Positions 46,957 to 57,700 of a stretch of 64,000 bases of DNA are shown here, piece by piece. The number at the start of each line of letters is the position of its first letter. The first letter of the stretch is position 1. The notes beneath the pieces were generated by a model. That model had not been told where the DNA came from. It saw nothing but the letters and a program-made list of their open reading frames with translations, and made no database searches. This DNA comes from Gyrodactylus bullatarudis (taxonomy: Eukaryota; Platyhelminthes; Monogenea; Gyrodactylidea; Gyrodactylidae), in NCBI GenBank assembly GCA_012064415.1, contig SSNU01000160.1, positions 62,001 through 126,000 of the forward strand, read 5' to 3'. The translations under genes were made by a program, and so were the position numbers.

Positions 46957-47360
46957 TGCAGTCCTCTATTCTTGATCCCTTTGGCAAATTCCCATGTGAA
47001 TAATTTCAGAGTGATCAAGATTTTATTAATCGTACGAAAATACTCTATTATTATTATACTTAATTTTTAAAAATTTTATTGCTAAATGAATGATCTAAAA
47101 TTGAAATTTTATCATGATATGAGCTAATTTCTCTTATAACCATACATAAATATGACTATTTTAATTTCTCAGTCATATTTTGATAATGATCCTTCAGACC
47201 GAAAATAATTTTTTCATAAAAAATCTAAAAATTATTGTAAACAGTCACACTCAATTTATATAACCATTTTTTTTCCAAAAGGTTCAAGAGTGAATTCTCT
47301 TGTTAATAGACAAAAAAAGAGCTCTATCTATTGACTTTTTCAAAAATTTCTCAGGTCTTG

Positions 47361-47543
47361 TCAATCTCTTATCCTGGGTTCACCACATGGTTTGAAAAAA
47401 TTATAAAAAGCGGTTAAAACTTGGGTGAGACTTCGTAAACCTGATGAAACCGCCTGTAATTTTGTTTGAATAATCTTTGAGCTATTTCTAAATGATTCCA
47501 CCATGTCTGGCTGAGTCAACTCTTTAAATGATTCTAGTATCAT
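47361..47543 (-). CDS. Short open frame, left copy of an inverted duplication
   Basis: A 60-codon frame from ATG, starting MILESFKELTQPDMVESFRN. It is the inverted partner of the plus-strand copy at 47769. The two frames agree over about 41 codons with few, mostly conservative changes, then part where the DNA similarity ends near GLRSLTQVL. Predicted helical, no known motif. Confidence 0.35.
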   Translation of the reverse strand: MILESFKELTQPDMVESFRNSSKIIQTKLQAVSSGLRSLTQVLTAFYNFFKPCGEPRIRD

Positions 47544-47895
47544 ATAAACAAAATTTCGGAAATTTTCAAATTTGAACGTTTTTTATTTTAATTTTCGTTA
47601 ATTATATTCGATTTTATTAATTTTATGGTGTTATAAATAGTTTTTTATTTAAATTGTTTTCATATCTTGGATTTTGAATGTAAAAGTTTAAGACATTTTT
47701 AATGAAAATATAAATCAAGAGAATATTAAGAACGTTCTAAATTTGAAAATTTCCGAAATTTTGTTTATATGATACTAGAATCATTTAAAGAGTTGACTCA
47801 GCCAGACATGGTGCAATCATTTAGAAATAGCTCGAAGATTATTCAAACAAAATTACAGGCGGTTTCATCAGTTTTACGAAATTTCATCCAAGTAG
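47423..47895. repeat. Inverted duplication with arms of about 165 bp
   Basis: 47423-47583 and 47730-47895 are inverse copies with scattered mismatches, about 146 bp apart. Each arm contains the same short open frame reading inward from its outer-facing ATG side. Confidence 0.75.
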
Positions 47896-48340
47896 ATTGT
47901 AATCCTGGTAAAAATTCGCTAATAAATCAGCCGAATATGCAATAGATTTTAAATAAAACTCACAGCAATTTTTATACAAATTAATTAGAGCCTGTTAATG
48001 GAAATGAAGTTTAAATCTTCTATTAAATGTAGTCTTTGCGTGATAATCTGTGATTGATTGACACAAACACTCTCGTATACTCCAGTGGAAATAGAGAAAA
48101 TTTTTGTTAATTTTCCTTCAAGGTTGATAGATTATTACATGTGCTGTGCGTTTGGTTGAAAATAAAATTATTGATTTATTTTCCAGTAACTCTGATCAGG
48201 CATTCAATAAGATGGTTGAAAAAGCTCTTTCGATTTTTCTCAAATTCACAACAACTGACTTAATTATTATGTCATGTCTTGTTCAAAGAATCAAGAAAAA
48301 ACCAAAACTCATAACTAGTAAAAAATGTAATGCTTATTGA
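47769..48340 (+). CDS. Small helical protein, two exons (model, 110 residues)
   Basis: Exon 1 is 47769-47891 (donor CAA|GTAGAT); exon 2 is 48131-48340 (acceptor CAAGGTTGATAG), phase 0. The start MILESFKELTQPDMVQSFRN matches the inverted copy at 47543-47361. Exon 2 continues with NKIIDLFSSNSDQAFNKMVE and a hydrophobic helix, ending KKCNAY. Family unknown. The donor is weak and exon 1 could instead run on to other sites. Confidence 0.33.
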
Positions 48341-49260
48341 GATCGTGTTCATCAGACAGCTTTTAGCAAAAATGAAAAATTTAAATTTAAAAAAATCTTT
48401 GTACTAATCAAAACGGTGAAAACACGGCCTTGTGTATATTTCATTGTTCAAGATCTGAATGAGTTTGTTTACTACAATCTGATCTAAAAATTTATAGAGT
48501 ATACAGGGTTATTTTGCTATCCTGAACTTACACCTGATTCTTCAGCGTTTTGACCTAATCGAATCAATTCAGATTTCAAAGGATATAATAATAACCAGTG
48601 CTGATGGGTTTCAAAAAGAATTGTGATATCAAGATAATTCTGACAAATAATTTAAATATTAACATATTGCTACTTTGTAGTAATTATGAGTAATTACGTA
48701 TTACAATTAATGAAATGTTGATATCCGTTATGGAAATCCGAAATCCAAGAGGACTTTAAAATTTTGCAAATTTTCAATCATCTTTCCAATTTTTAAAATA
48801 GTCTTGCATTGAAATCCTATTCTGGATCTAAAATAATTCATTGTACTATTGGATTGCGTTTCAATATCTTGTCTAATATTTCGAATTGTATCCGCTCAAA
48901 TTTTCAGTCATTGAAGATTTCAAGGCTGTTGATACATAAGAAGTATTTCTTGTTTCTATTATTAAGTATTTTAGATAATTATTTTAATTTTAATCAAGTT
49001 TTTCTGGGTGACTAGCTACAGATAGGTCTTTTAATATCTCTAATTGGATACAGAGAAGTCAAATTTTACCTCAGATGATAAGAATCAACAAATACCTTAT
49101 TTAGAGACTAGTTAAGAAACAATGGCAGGCATAGAGTCAATGCCATAAACCACTGCACAAACTCCCCATGTCTATAATATCAGATTAGATACTCCGTCTG
49201 CACCCTTTGAGTTATATTCTTTCCGAATCTCACAATGAATAGATCGCTTGAATAGATAAG
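48341..49260. other. No gene seen
   Basis: AT-rich sequence up to the LINE 3' tail. A 68-codon open stretch at 48809-49015 has no splice context and looks like chance. Confidence 0.45.
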
Positions 49261-49261
49261 A

Positions 49262-51482
49262 ATGGATAATAATAATAATATAATAAACTTTATTGTCATA
49301 TTATGTCACAAATATTTTATAAAATTGTACAAATCTTTTTTATTGAAAGAGTTATTTTTCATTATCACTTCATTAAAGAGATTTGGTAGTCTATCAAAAA
49401 AATAAAGAGATTTGAGTGGATTGTTTAACGGTCTTTCCAATTTAGGATGGTTATTTCTCAAAACTCTAGTACAAGTTTTAGCATTCCAAAAAGTAGATAT
49501 GTTTTCTTTAGCAATCTTCAAACACCTATAATACCGTCTATGTCGAAGCAATTTGATTTTCTGAAGTCCACTAGAAGGGATGTTTACCAACTTAAGAAAT
49601 CTCTTTTGAATTTGGTCAAGAACAAAGGAAATTGAAATTTTTGATGGAGACCATACACTAGAGCAATATTCAACTGTTGGTCTTGCATACATTTTAAAGA
49701 GAAGTAACTTTAGAGCAGCTGATTTTGCAATTCGATGAATATGAAGAGTTTTTGCAGCAAATAGGTTTGATATTGACTTGATGTATTTATCAAATCGTAA
49801 GTTGAAGTCATATTCGAGGCCAAGATCACGAACCAAAAATTTTCTTTCAAGTACATAATTATTAATACGAATGTCTATTGAAAATGACGGGCTAACAAAG
49901 GGTATTGTGAAAAAACATTTATCAAAATTAATCTTTAAAGATAGAGCATCTAAATCTGATATGAGATCATGAACATAATTATCAATAACTGATGTATCAA
50001 TGGAATTATTTGGGAAAGAGAAACATATTTTTAGATCATCAGCAAATTTAAAAAGTTTAACTTGAGGGTTGTTAGATTTTATTTTGGCAAAAACAAGGTT
50101 GAATAATAATGGACCAATCCGGCTCCCTTGGGGAACTCCCGATGTGATTTCACTTTTGGAGGAGCATAAGTCATTTACGGTTACAATTTGGAGCCGCTTT
50201 GATAGAAATATATAGATAACATTTAACAAATTGAAGTCATTAACATAGGTGCATAAAGCGTTCATGATAGATGCAAAAGATAAGGAATCAAACGCTTTTT
50301 TTAGGTCAATATAAATGACTACATTTCGAATGTTTTTAGATTTACATTCTTGAATGTGGGAGAAGAATGATAGGAGGTTCGTTTCTGTTGATCGGCAAGT
50401 AATAAATCCATGTTGAGACGGGTCTATTTGGCTTATATCAATATACTTTTTGAGTAAGAAAATTATAATAGAATCTAATATGCAAGTCAATTTGGGAAGC
50501 ATAGAAATTGGTCTAAAATCCTTACATGTTGAGGGATTTTTTGTTTTAGGGATGGGAATAATATTTACAATAAGTAATTTTTCAGGGATTTCAAACTTTA
50601 TGAAAATGTTGAAAAAATAGAATGAGTAAAGATGGAATAGAAAGCTTCTGGAACAGTTTAAAATGGTTTCAATCGAGATATCGAACATGTCTTTTGATTT
50701 TTTATGTTTGATTGAATTGATAACATCAAGGAAATCGTTAAAACTAATAAATGCATATGAATAGTTTGGCAAAAAAAATTCAAAGGGGCGAAAAAATGAT
50801 CTAGGGGAGTAACATGAATTGAAAAATATGTTTAAAGAATTGGGGTTGATATTAATATTCTGAGGTTCTTTCGACTTAAACCTAAAATAGTTGTTCAAAA
50901 CTTTGAAACCAGTTTTAGGATTAGATTTGATTGATTTGATAATATTAGCTTCTTTATTTTTGAGAGATTTTTGCAACCATTTTTTATAGTTTAGATCAAT
51001 TCGAGTTAATTTTATTTTCAATTGCGGAAGTGAAATTCCTGAAGAATAATCGTGATAGAAATTCAAAAGTTGACAATTATTATAATAGCGAAGTCTTCTG
51101 ATTGATTTAGGCTGAATAGTTTTTGATGAAATTACAGAGATGTTATGAAGAAATAATATAATATCTTGAGATACATCATATGAACGTGAGAGTAATAAAA
51201 TAAGATCATAGTTGATAGTACGAATAACTTTGATGGGATTAATAGACATATTTGATATAATTTGTATATTGCCAGCTATCGAGTAATGGTCTTTAGAAGG
51301 GAATAGGTCAAAACAGCAATAATCAATATTTAAAAATTTCGGTTTGAGAATTACATCAAGTATATTTTTACTAATTTTATGAGTCGGGTGTTTGACAATT
51401 TGATTAATACCATAATAGTGAAAAAATTTAGATAGAATATGTTTTGGGTTATCCCAGTTTTCTTTGGATATAGGAAAAATTT
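49262..51482 (-). mobile_element. APE-type LINE, 5'-truncated
   Basis: From the 5' side: the last part of an endonuclease domain, the full RT, a C-terminal domain, a short 3'UTR with AATAAA and an ATT-rich microsatellite tail (49262-49290). A TAA at about 51481 and sequence with no match mark the truncated 5' end. No target-site duplication was identified. Confidence 0.85.
49306..51480 (-). CDS. LINE ORF2 fragment: endonuclease end, reverse transcriptase
   Basis: A single open frame of about 724 codons without a stop (647 from the first internal Met at 51249). The N-terminal part reads QIVKHPTHKISKNILDVIL and FPSKDHYSI, the end of an APE-like endonuclease. The RT follows with IIPIPKTKNPSTCKDFRPIS, YIDLKKAFDS, SGVPQGSRIGPLLFN and the catalytic KFADDLKI. 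The C-terminal region ends NKKDLYNFIKYL. RT motifs are intact although the element is truncated, so it is fairly young. Motif order fits the Jockey/CR1 group of non-LTR elements; clade not settled. It lies upstream of the TATA-driven gene at 51.7 kb on the opposite strand. Confidence 0.88.
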   Translation of the reverse strand: MFPISKENWDNPKHILSKFFHYYGINQIVKHPTHKISKNILDVILKPKFLNIDYCCFDLFPSKDHYSIAGNIQIISNMSINPIKVIRTINYDLILLLSRSYDVSQDIILFLHNISVISSKTIQPKSIRRLRYYNNCQLLNFYHDYSSGISLPQLKIKLTRIDLNYKKWLQKSLKNKEANIIKSIKSNPKTGFKVLNNYFRFKSKEPQNININPNSLNIFFNSCYSPRSFFRPFEFFLPNYSYAFISFNDFLDVINSIKHKKSKDMFDISIETILNCSRSFLFHLYSFYFFNIFIKFEIPEKLLIVNIIPIPKTKNPSTCKDFRPISMLPKLTCILDSIIIFLLKKYIDISQIDPSQHGFITCRSTETNLLSFFSHIQECKSKNIRNVVIYIDLKKAFDSLSFASIMNALCTYVNDFNLLNVIYIFLSKRLQIVTVNDLCSSKSEITSGVPQGSRIGPLLFNLVFAKIKSNNPQVKLFKFADDLKICFSFPNNSIDTSVIDNYVHDLISDLDALSLKINFDKCFFTIPFVSPSFSIDIRINNYVLERKFLVRDLGLEYDFNLRFDKYIKSISNLFAAKTLHIHRIAKSAALKLLLFKMYARPTVEYCSSVWSPSKISISFVLDQIQKRFLKLVNIPSSGLQKIKLLRHRRYYRCLKIAKENISTFWNAKTCTRVLRNNHPKLERPLNNPLKSLYFFDRLPNLFNEVIMKNNSFNKKDLYNFIKYL

Positions 51483-51699
51483 AACGACCATTAACAGATC
51501 ATTGGTCTTGATCCAATTAATTTGTATGATAAAACATGTATCATAGAGGAATCTACAAAAGCTGAATGTTGGAATTAAAATTCAATGTAACCATGACTGC
51601 TTTCAATGGCCAAAATTCAATTGAACACTGAATACTGAGAATGTATAATAATTTAACATGAGAAAACTTACAATTGCTGCTTAGCAACAAAAAGTTTTC

Positions 51700-51707
51700 T
51701 ATAAATA
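51700..51707 (+). promoter_or_regulatory. TATA box
   Basis: TATAAATA, 51 bp before the ATG at 51751, placing a start site near 51730. Confidence 0.5.
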
Positions 51708-51750
51708 CTTTGGTGTACACTTCATTATCATTCAAAAGATTGAACTTGAA

Positions 51751-54700
51751 ATGTCTGAAGAAAAAATAGAAAAAGAGGAAACCCCTGAGGTTATCGAACA
51801 AGAAATGGATAATGTGAGTATTACTATTCGACAAGATGATTTCTGATTGCTTTTATGCACTAGTTTTGGGAGGAAAGAGAAAATTTTAATATTTAAGAAT
51901 AAATTACAAGTATCAAGTTTTAACTATTTATTACATAAAACGAAAAAAATTGAGAAAAAATAGTTATTTGAACTAGATAAAATATGTACATTATGTACTT
52001 CTTGATTGGAGTTTAAATTCGTTCTTATTTTAGTTGAGACAAATTGATTGCTATAATGTCCGTGAGAATATAATTTAAGAAAAATATTAAGACATAAAAA
52101 ATCTCTTCCAAGTAAATGAAAATCTGAAGAGATCGATTTTCTTTTGTCTTATTTATCCTTAGAGAGTGTTAGTATTAGGGAAAAATATCATGATATCATT
52201 TAAACAAATTTATCATCAATCGATTCAGTATTTTTTCTAATTTCAAAGGTGCTCTTTAAACGAATCAACTCTTTTTCAATAAGAATTCGGCCACTGTTGT
52301 AATTGATTAGAGTAATTGTAATTGTATAAAGTTTATTAAGGCTTATGCCAATATTAGAACTCTTAGCCATTAGTTTTTTGAATAGGAAAAATTCCTTAGC
52401 AACCCTGTCTAAGGAGTAGATTTGGGATTTTCTTTTTCAAAAATGTTGAGACTCCAAGCCTTGCAAAGGGGAGTAGATATATAGACGATTTTGAGTTTTT
52501 TTGAGTTTTTATTCGATCATGCTCCTTACATAGTGACATAATTATGTCTATTGTAATAGACCTTAAAGTTTCAATTTTTTTCATTAAACAGCAAAAGTTG
52601 ATGATACTACTTTTTTAAAAAACTTTGGATTTTTTAATTCCCTTAAGCATGAAAAACTTGTCTGTCAATGAAATCTTTGATTACGTGAAAAATCATGAAA
52701 ATAAAAATCGAGAATATTTTTCCATGCATTAAAGTTAGGACAATATTTAAGACTCTGTATTTATTCAAAATTTTATTAAAACTTCCATGGTCTACATGTG
52801 AGCTTTTTCATCAATATCTCATTTTTAATAGTCTTTAGTGATTATCGTATTATCCGATGTTAGTACAGTGAGAGTCAGACTTTTCTTGACATAATTTGGT
52901 CATTCCATTTTCGAATAATAATACAGTAGCTTGAGGAAGACTCTCGAAAATATAATAGTTCAAGATAGATACAATGATTTGTAACTGATGTGACTTGTAT
53001 TAGCAAAAAGAAGCTGAATTTTGCTTAAATAAAAATAGAACCCGGAAAAAATAACAAAATATTGTCCGTATTAACTTCCATGCCGAAAGACATTAAGAAT
53101 TTAAACATATATTTTTAATCAAACGATGAAAAGTCAAGCTAAGATACAAAATTAGCTAAGTTGGCATTTTTGCATGATTAAACAAAACAAAGTTAATATG
53201 AATTATATAGAATTCTCAATTTTTTCAACATGAGATCGAATTCGATTTTTTGGAATGAAAATGAGGGTCACTGTCACTAGATGAAGATGAAAATTGTCTT
53301 GAAAGAAAAATCAATGTGGATCTTTTGGTTTCCAACAGTTTAAGATGTTCAATTGAAGATGTCAAATTTTAAAATTTGCGCCACCATATTTCAATGAAAT
53401 TTTACTACGAGAAATGATAAATTTGGAATTATAGGACAAACTATGATTTTCCCCTTAAATTAATACCAAATATATTCTGAAAAAATCCGGTTAATTTGGA
53501 AAAAATCGGAAATGGCATATTAAAAAATTTTTAAATTTTGTTTTCAAAAACGGCAATTATGGAGTAGATGTAGATGAAAATCGTCTTGAAAGAAAAAATC
53601 GACGCGGGTCTTTTGGTTTCCAACAGTTTAAGATGTTCTGAATCGAATAAGCTTCATTCTAAATAAAAATATATAATCCTGGTCGGATACACTTTGAATT
53701 TCAAAAGTATCAAATAAAATTCAAATATTTGTTGCAAAATAAATTTAGTTAGATGATGTAATAAAAATTCGTGTTTAAGTTGATCAAAGTGTAATCATTG
53801 AAATTTTGGTACCAATTTAAAAATATATTTTTCAAGTTATAATTTTATTTGAACTTCCTAACAATTAAAATTGAGTTAGAAGTAATTCTAAAATGCTGAG
53901 AACCCTAATTCAATATAGAATAATCGAGTCACCTATATTTTTCTTTAGATCGTTAGGTATGAAAATAGATAAATAATTTTAGACTAAAAAATCAGGTTTT
54001 AGACTAATTTTAAGCTACAAAGGTCTTTAACTAAATGTAAAGGAACAGTTAATACAAAAAATAATGCTTGGAAAAATATATGTTACTGTGAATTTCGAAA
54101 CTGGTTTCAGAATTCACGAAATTTTCCGTGAGTTTCGAAACCCCTCGGGGAGTTTCGAATGATTAACAGAATTCTTGATATTTTCAACAAACGGTAAGAG
54201 GGAAGCCCAAGCCGAAGAGTTTTGATCCTCCGTAACATTTCGAAGAATTTTTTCAACCTCATAATTTGCCCTTTCTACTGATCCCTGACTCTGGCTTTTT
54301 CTAGGTTTTGAATAAGCAAACTGCATATCTGGCCAAAGTTTGAGCAACGTTTCTCTTATAAGTTGGTTTTTAAATTCTCTACCGTTGTCTGATTGCAAAA
54401 TTTGAGGAGCTCCAAATCGGCAAAATATCTCAACCAAATTGCGTAAAACTTCATTGGCAGTTTTTGATTTGAGAGCTCGAAGTGATACTCTTTTAGTAAA
54501 GTGATCTTGAACATTTAAAATGAACTTGTAGTCTCTATCTGGCTTTGATTGGTAATCTATCAAATCCATTTGGCAACGCTGATTAAAACCTGTTGATATT
54601 ATTGGGTTTGATACTATCCCTTTTTTCGCAATTTTGGATTCTTTATTACATGAGAGACAAAGTCTGAGATAAATTTTTATGTGGTCGTAAGTTATATTAA

Positions 54701-57700
54701 AATATTTTCTGTTGATTTTAGCTTTCAACGCATCTCGCATGTAATGACCCAAACTCGTGTGAAGTTCGTGTATAACAGAAAATATTTCCCCTTCCATCAG
54801 ATACATAAGGCCATCAGGGTATTTTTCAGATCGACGATATACTCTTTCAACATCATCTACAATTCGGACATCACATTGTCGGGACAGTCTGTATAGGTTT
54901 TTGTTCTTCTTCTCAGGCAAATTTGATTCTTTAACTCTTTTAACTAAATCAGCGTATTGTTCTTCTCCCCGGGGGGTTTCGAAACTCCCCGAGTTTCAAA
55001 ATTCACGGTAACATATATATTGAAGAATCTGTACAAAAAAAAATAACTATAGTCCAAATTTATTTAGTAGAATGATCTAAATTTTCTAATGTCTTCCGCT
55101 GCATTTTTAATGTTTCCAATCAGCCTTTCAATGCCTTGCGTAATAGAGGGGAAATCGGGATATAAAATGAATCTCTGACCATCGAAGTTTACATCACAAA
55201 GAGGAGGGTAACAAAAGGGGGTTTGATTGATATCTACCATTTCTGAATAATGGTTGGCCTCAAAAATGATAGTAGGCTTTTGATAGGCCCGAGGACCGGG
55301 TTGAGCGTTTTGAAGATGGTTCGCGTCATCCTCACTCATAAGAGTCAGAAGTATATTTTCTGGATGTGCGGCAAAAGAGTTTGTTGAGAGGGATTCTTTT
55401 GCAATCTCCCTTATGTCGTGTAATTGGAAAGCTCTGATCTGGCGAATCGTGTTGAAATATACTCGTGGGGCATTAATAATACTTGTCTTGTGTTTCGCCT
55501 CAAACCAAGACGGAACATAAACTTACATCACGAATTTTGCTAAAGATAATAGCCTTATCTCAGGCAAAGGCTTTGATATATATAGGCGTAAAATTCTGCT
55601 TGCCGTTATTGTCCAACGAGCCATGTAGATTGTCCCAATAGAATTGTTTTGAATATATCTAACAAGCACTGGGTTTCCTTCAGGACCTAATGATGAATTA
55701 ATATAAATTTATTTTAATAAATTATAAAAGGATATTTATAATTATAAATAAATTATAATTTATTCAATGCGGATGCACAAAATTATCATTATTATGATTA
55801 AAAATAAATAGAATATCTCGACTTTGAAGCACATGTATCCGATCATAAGAAAAATGATACGAAATTATTCACGAATAAATGGTAGGTCTAAAATCTTTAA
55901 AATTAATGCATCATATCAAAATTAAAAAAAAGAGCCCTGTTGATAGAATTAAAATAATAAATAAAATACTAACCTCGACTTATCAGCTGGGCTATCCCAT
56001 ACAGGTACTGCTGTTCATGGCCCAGTTTCAATACAGCTGCCTCGGGTAGAGGATATAACTCTCTTTCAATCCTCAATGGGATAATCTTTTGTTATCGCAT
56101 TCAACTGTTGGTCGACATGTCCTCCATAATTTAATAGACCTTGAACGCGTCCATCATAATCATTAACAACTTTTCACAAGACATTTTCAACTGTGTGAAG
56201 CAGACACACAACACGCTGAAGGTTTCTTTTTTATACAGTTTCAAGTACTGTTACGCAACCAGTACCTGTACCCAAATTTGCAGCTGCCCATCACATGTAA
56301 TGGCTTTGAGCGTTTCAACTGACTCAGTTTGCTGAAGAACATCCAAGATAACATTTGCAAAAGTCATACCAGTCTGATTTATTTCAATATTCAGAAATCA
56401 ATCTCAGAAAATATAAATTTTTTTGAACTTTGAGAAACATCACAGAATGATCAAAAGTTGATTTCTGGGATCTTGAATCATCAAAATTTCATCGATTTTC
56501 AAGTAGTGAATATTTCAGTCTGATTTGGAACTTCTTTTGATGCCTGGCAAGTAGCTTAAAACTAAAATATTAGTCTTTTGAGACTTATCTTTGAATCTTT
56601 TCATCAATTTAAGTGTGGCGTCTATCTGAAGATTTCGGATTCTTTTAGGAGCCTCGGTTTCAAATGCTTCTTTGACCAATTTATCTTCATTCTTTAGCTT
56701 ATATTCGCTAAGATATACAAAGCCATTAACGTTGTTCATTTCAGAATTCACAATATTGACTAGGCCTGTTGCAGCGGAAATCGATATTCCATTTCGCTTG
56801 CAAAACATGTAGGTTTGTGGCATACGAAATTTATTATAGTTCCTATGCTGGTCATTTTCGGGTGAATCTTTATTGTAGGGGTGGTCAAAAATTTGATTTT
56901 GAATAGTGGCATTACTATGCTGCGTAGTGTTAGTGATGTTTAAAGTATTTTGCCTTAAGGCGTTCATCATATCCGTATCCGGCGACTCTTCAAGTTCAGG
57001 GAAAGCCTCTTGAATCCTATGCCTATCGTTTTCTGCCTGGGCAATAGAAGCTTTGTAATCCTCAATTGTGATAATCATCTTTGAGAAATTCCTTAGTCAC
57101 ATGATGAAGGAATTTTTTCTAATTGCACGGGGAGCGTATAGTTGACAAGCAGGAACATTTAGCCACTGGAAATAGCTCATTCCACATTTTGAGAAGGAAC
57201 TTTGAAGATCTAAGCTTACGACGTTGATTAAGAAGCTCCTTTAGACTTCTGACAATAGGCATGGAATCTTTGCCTTCTATCCCAGCTTCTTCGTAAAATT
57301 TTATAAGATCTTCAGCGACTTTGCACCTGTATTTTGATAAATCTCTGGTTGGATGCAGGCCAGAATAGAGTTTAAAGAGGTTATATACATCCAAATTTGT
57401 AAGAAGCTTCAAAGCAGAAAGAGGTTGAGGGTTTTCAAGCTCATTATTTATTTCTGCAATAGTATAACGGGGCATTTTTGACTGTCTGTAGGTTATAATT
57501 TTTTTTAAACATTCGAAAGTACTAAATTAATTAAACCGATAATTAAAAAAATAAAGAATAAATTTTAATTCCTGAATTTTTCTCGTTCTTTTCATGTATA
57601 TTTTTTAGGAATCAATTTTAGCGCTTGAAATTCATAGATTTCATATCTCTATTCAATTTTCTATCAAGAATACTTTGACTCGAGAGATTTTAAAATTTCA

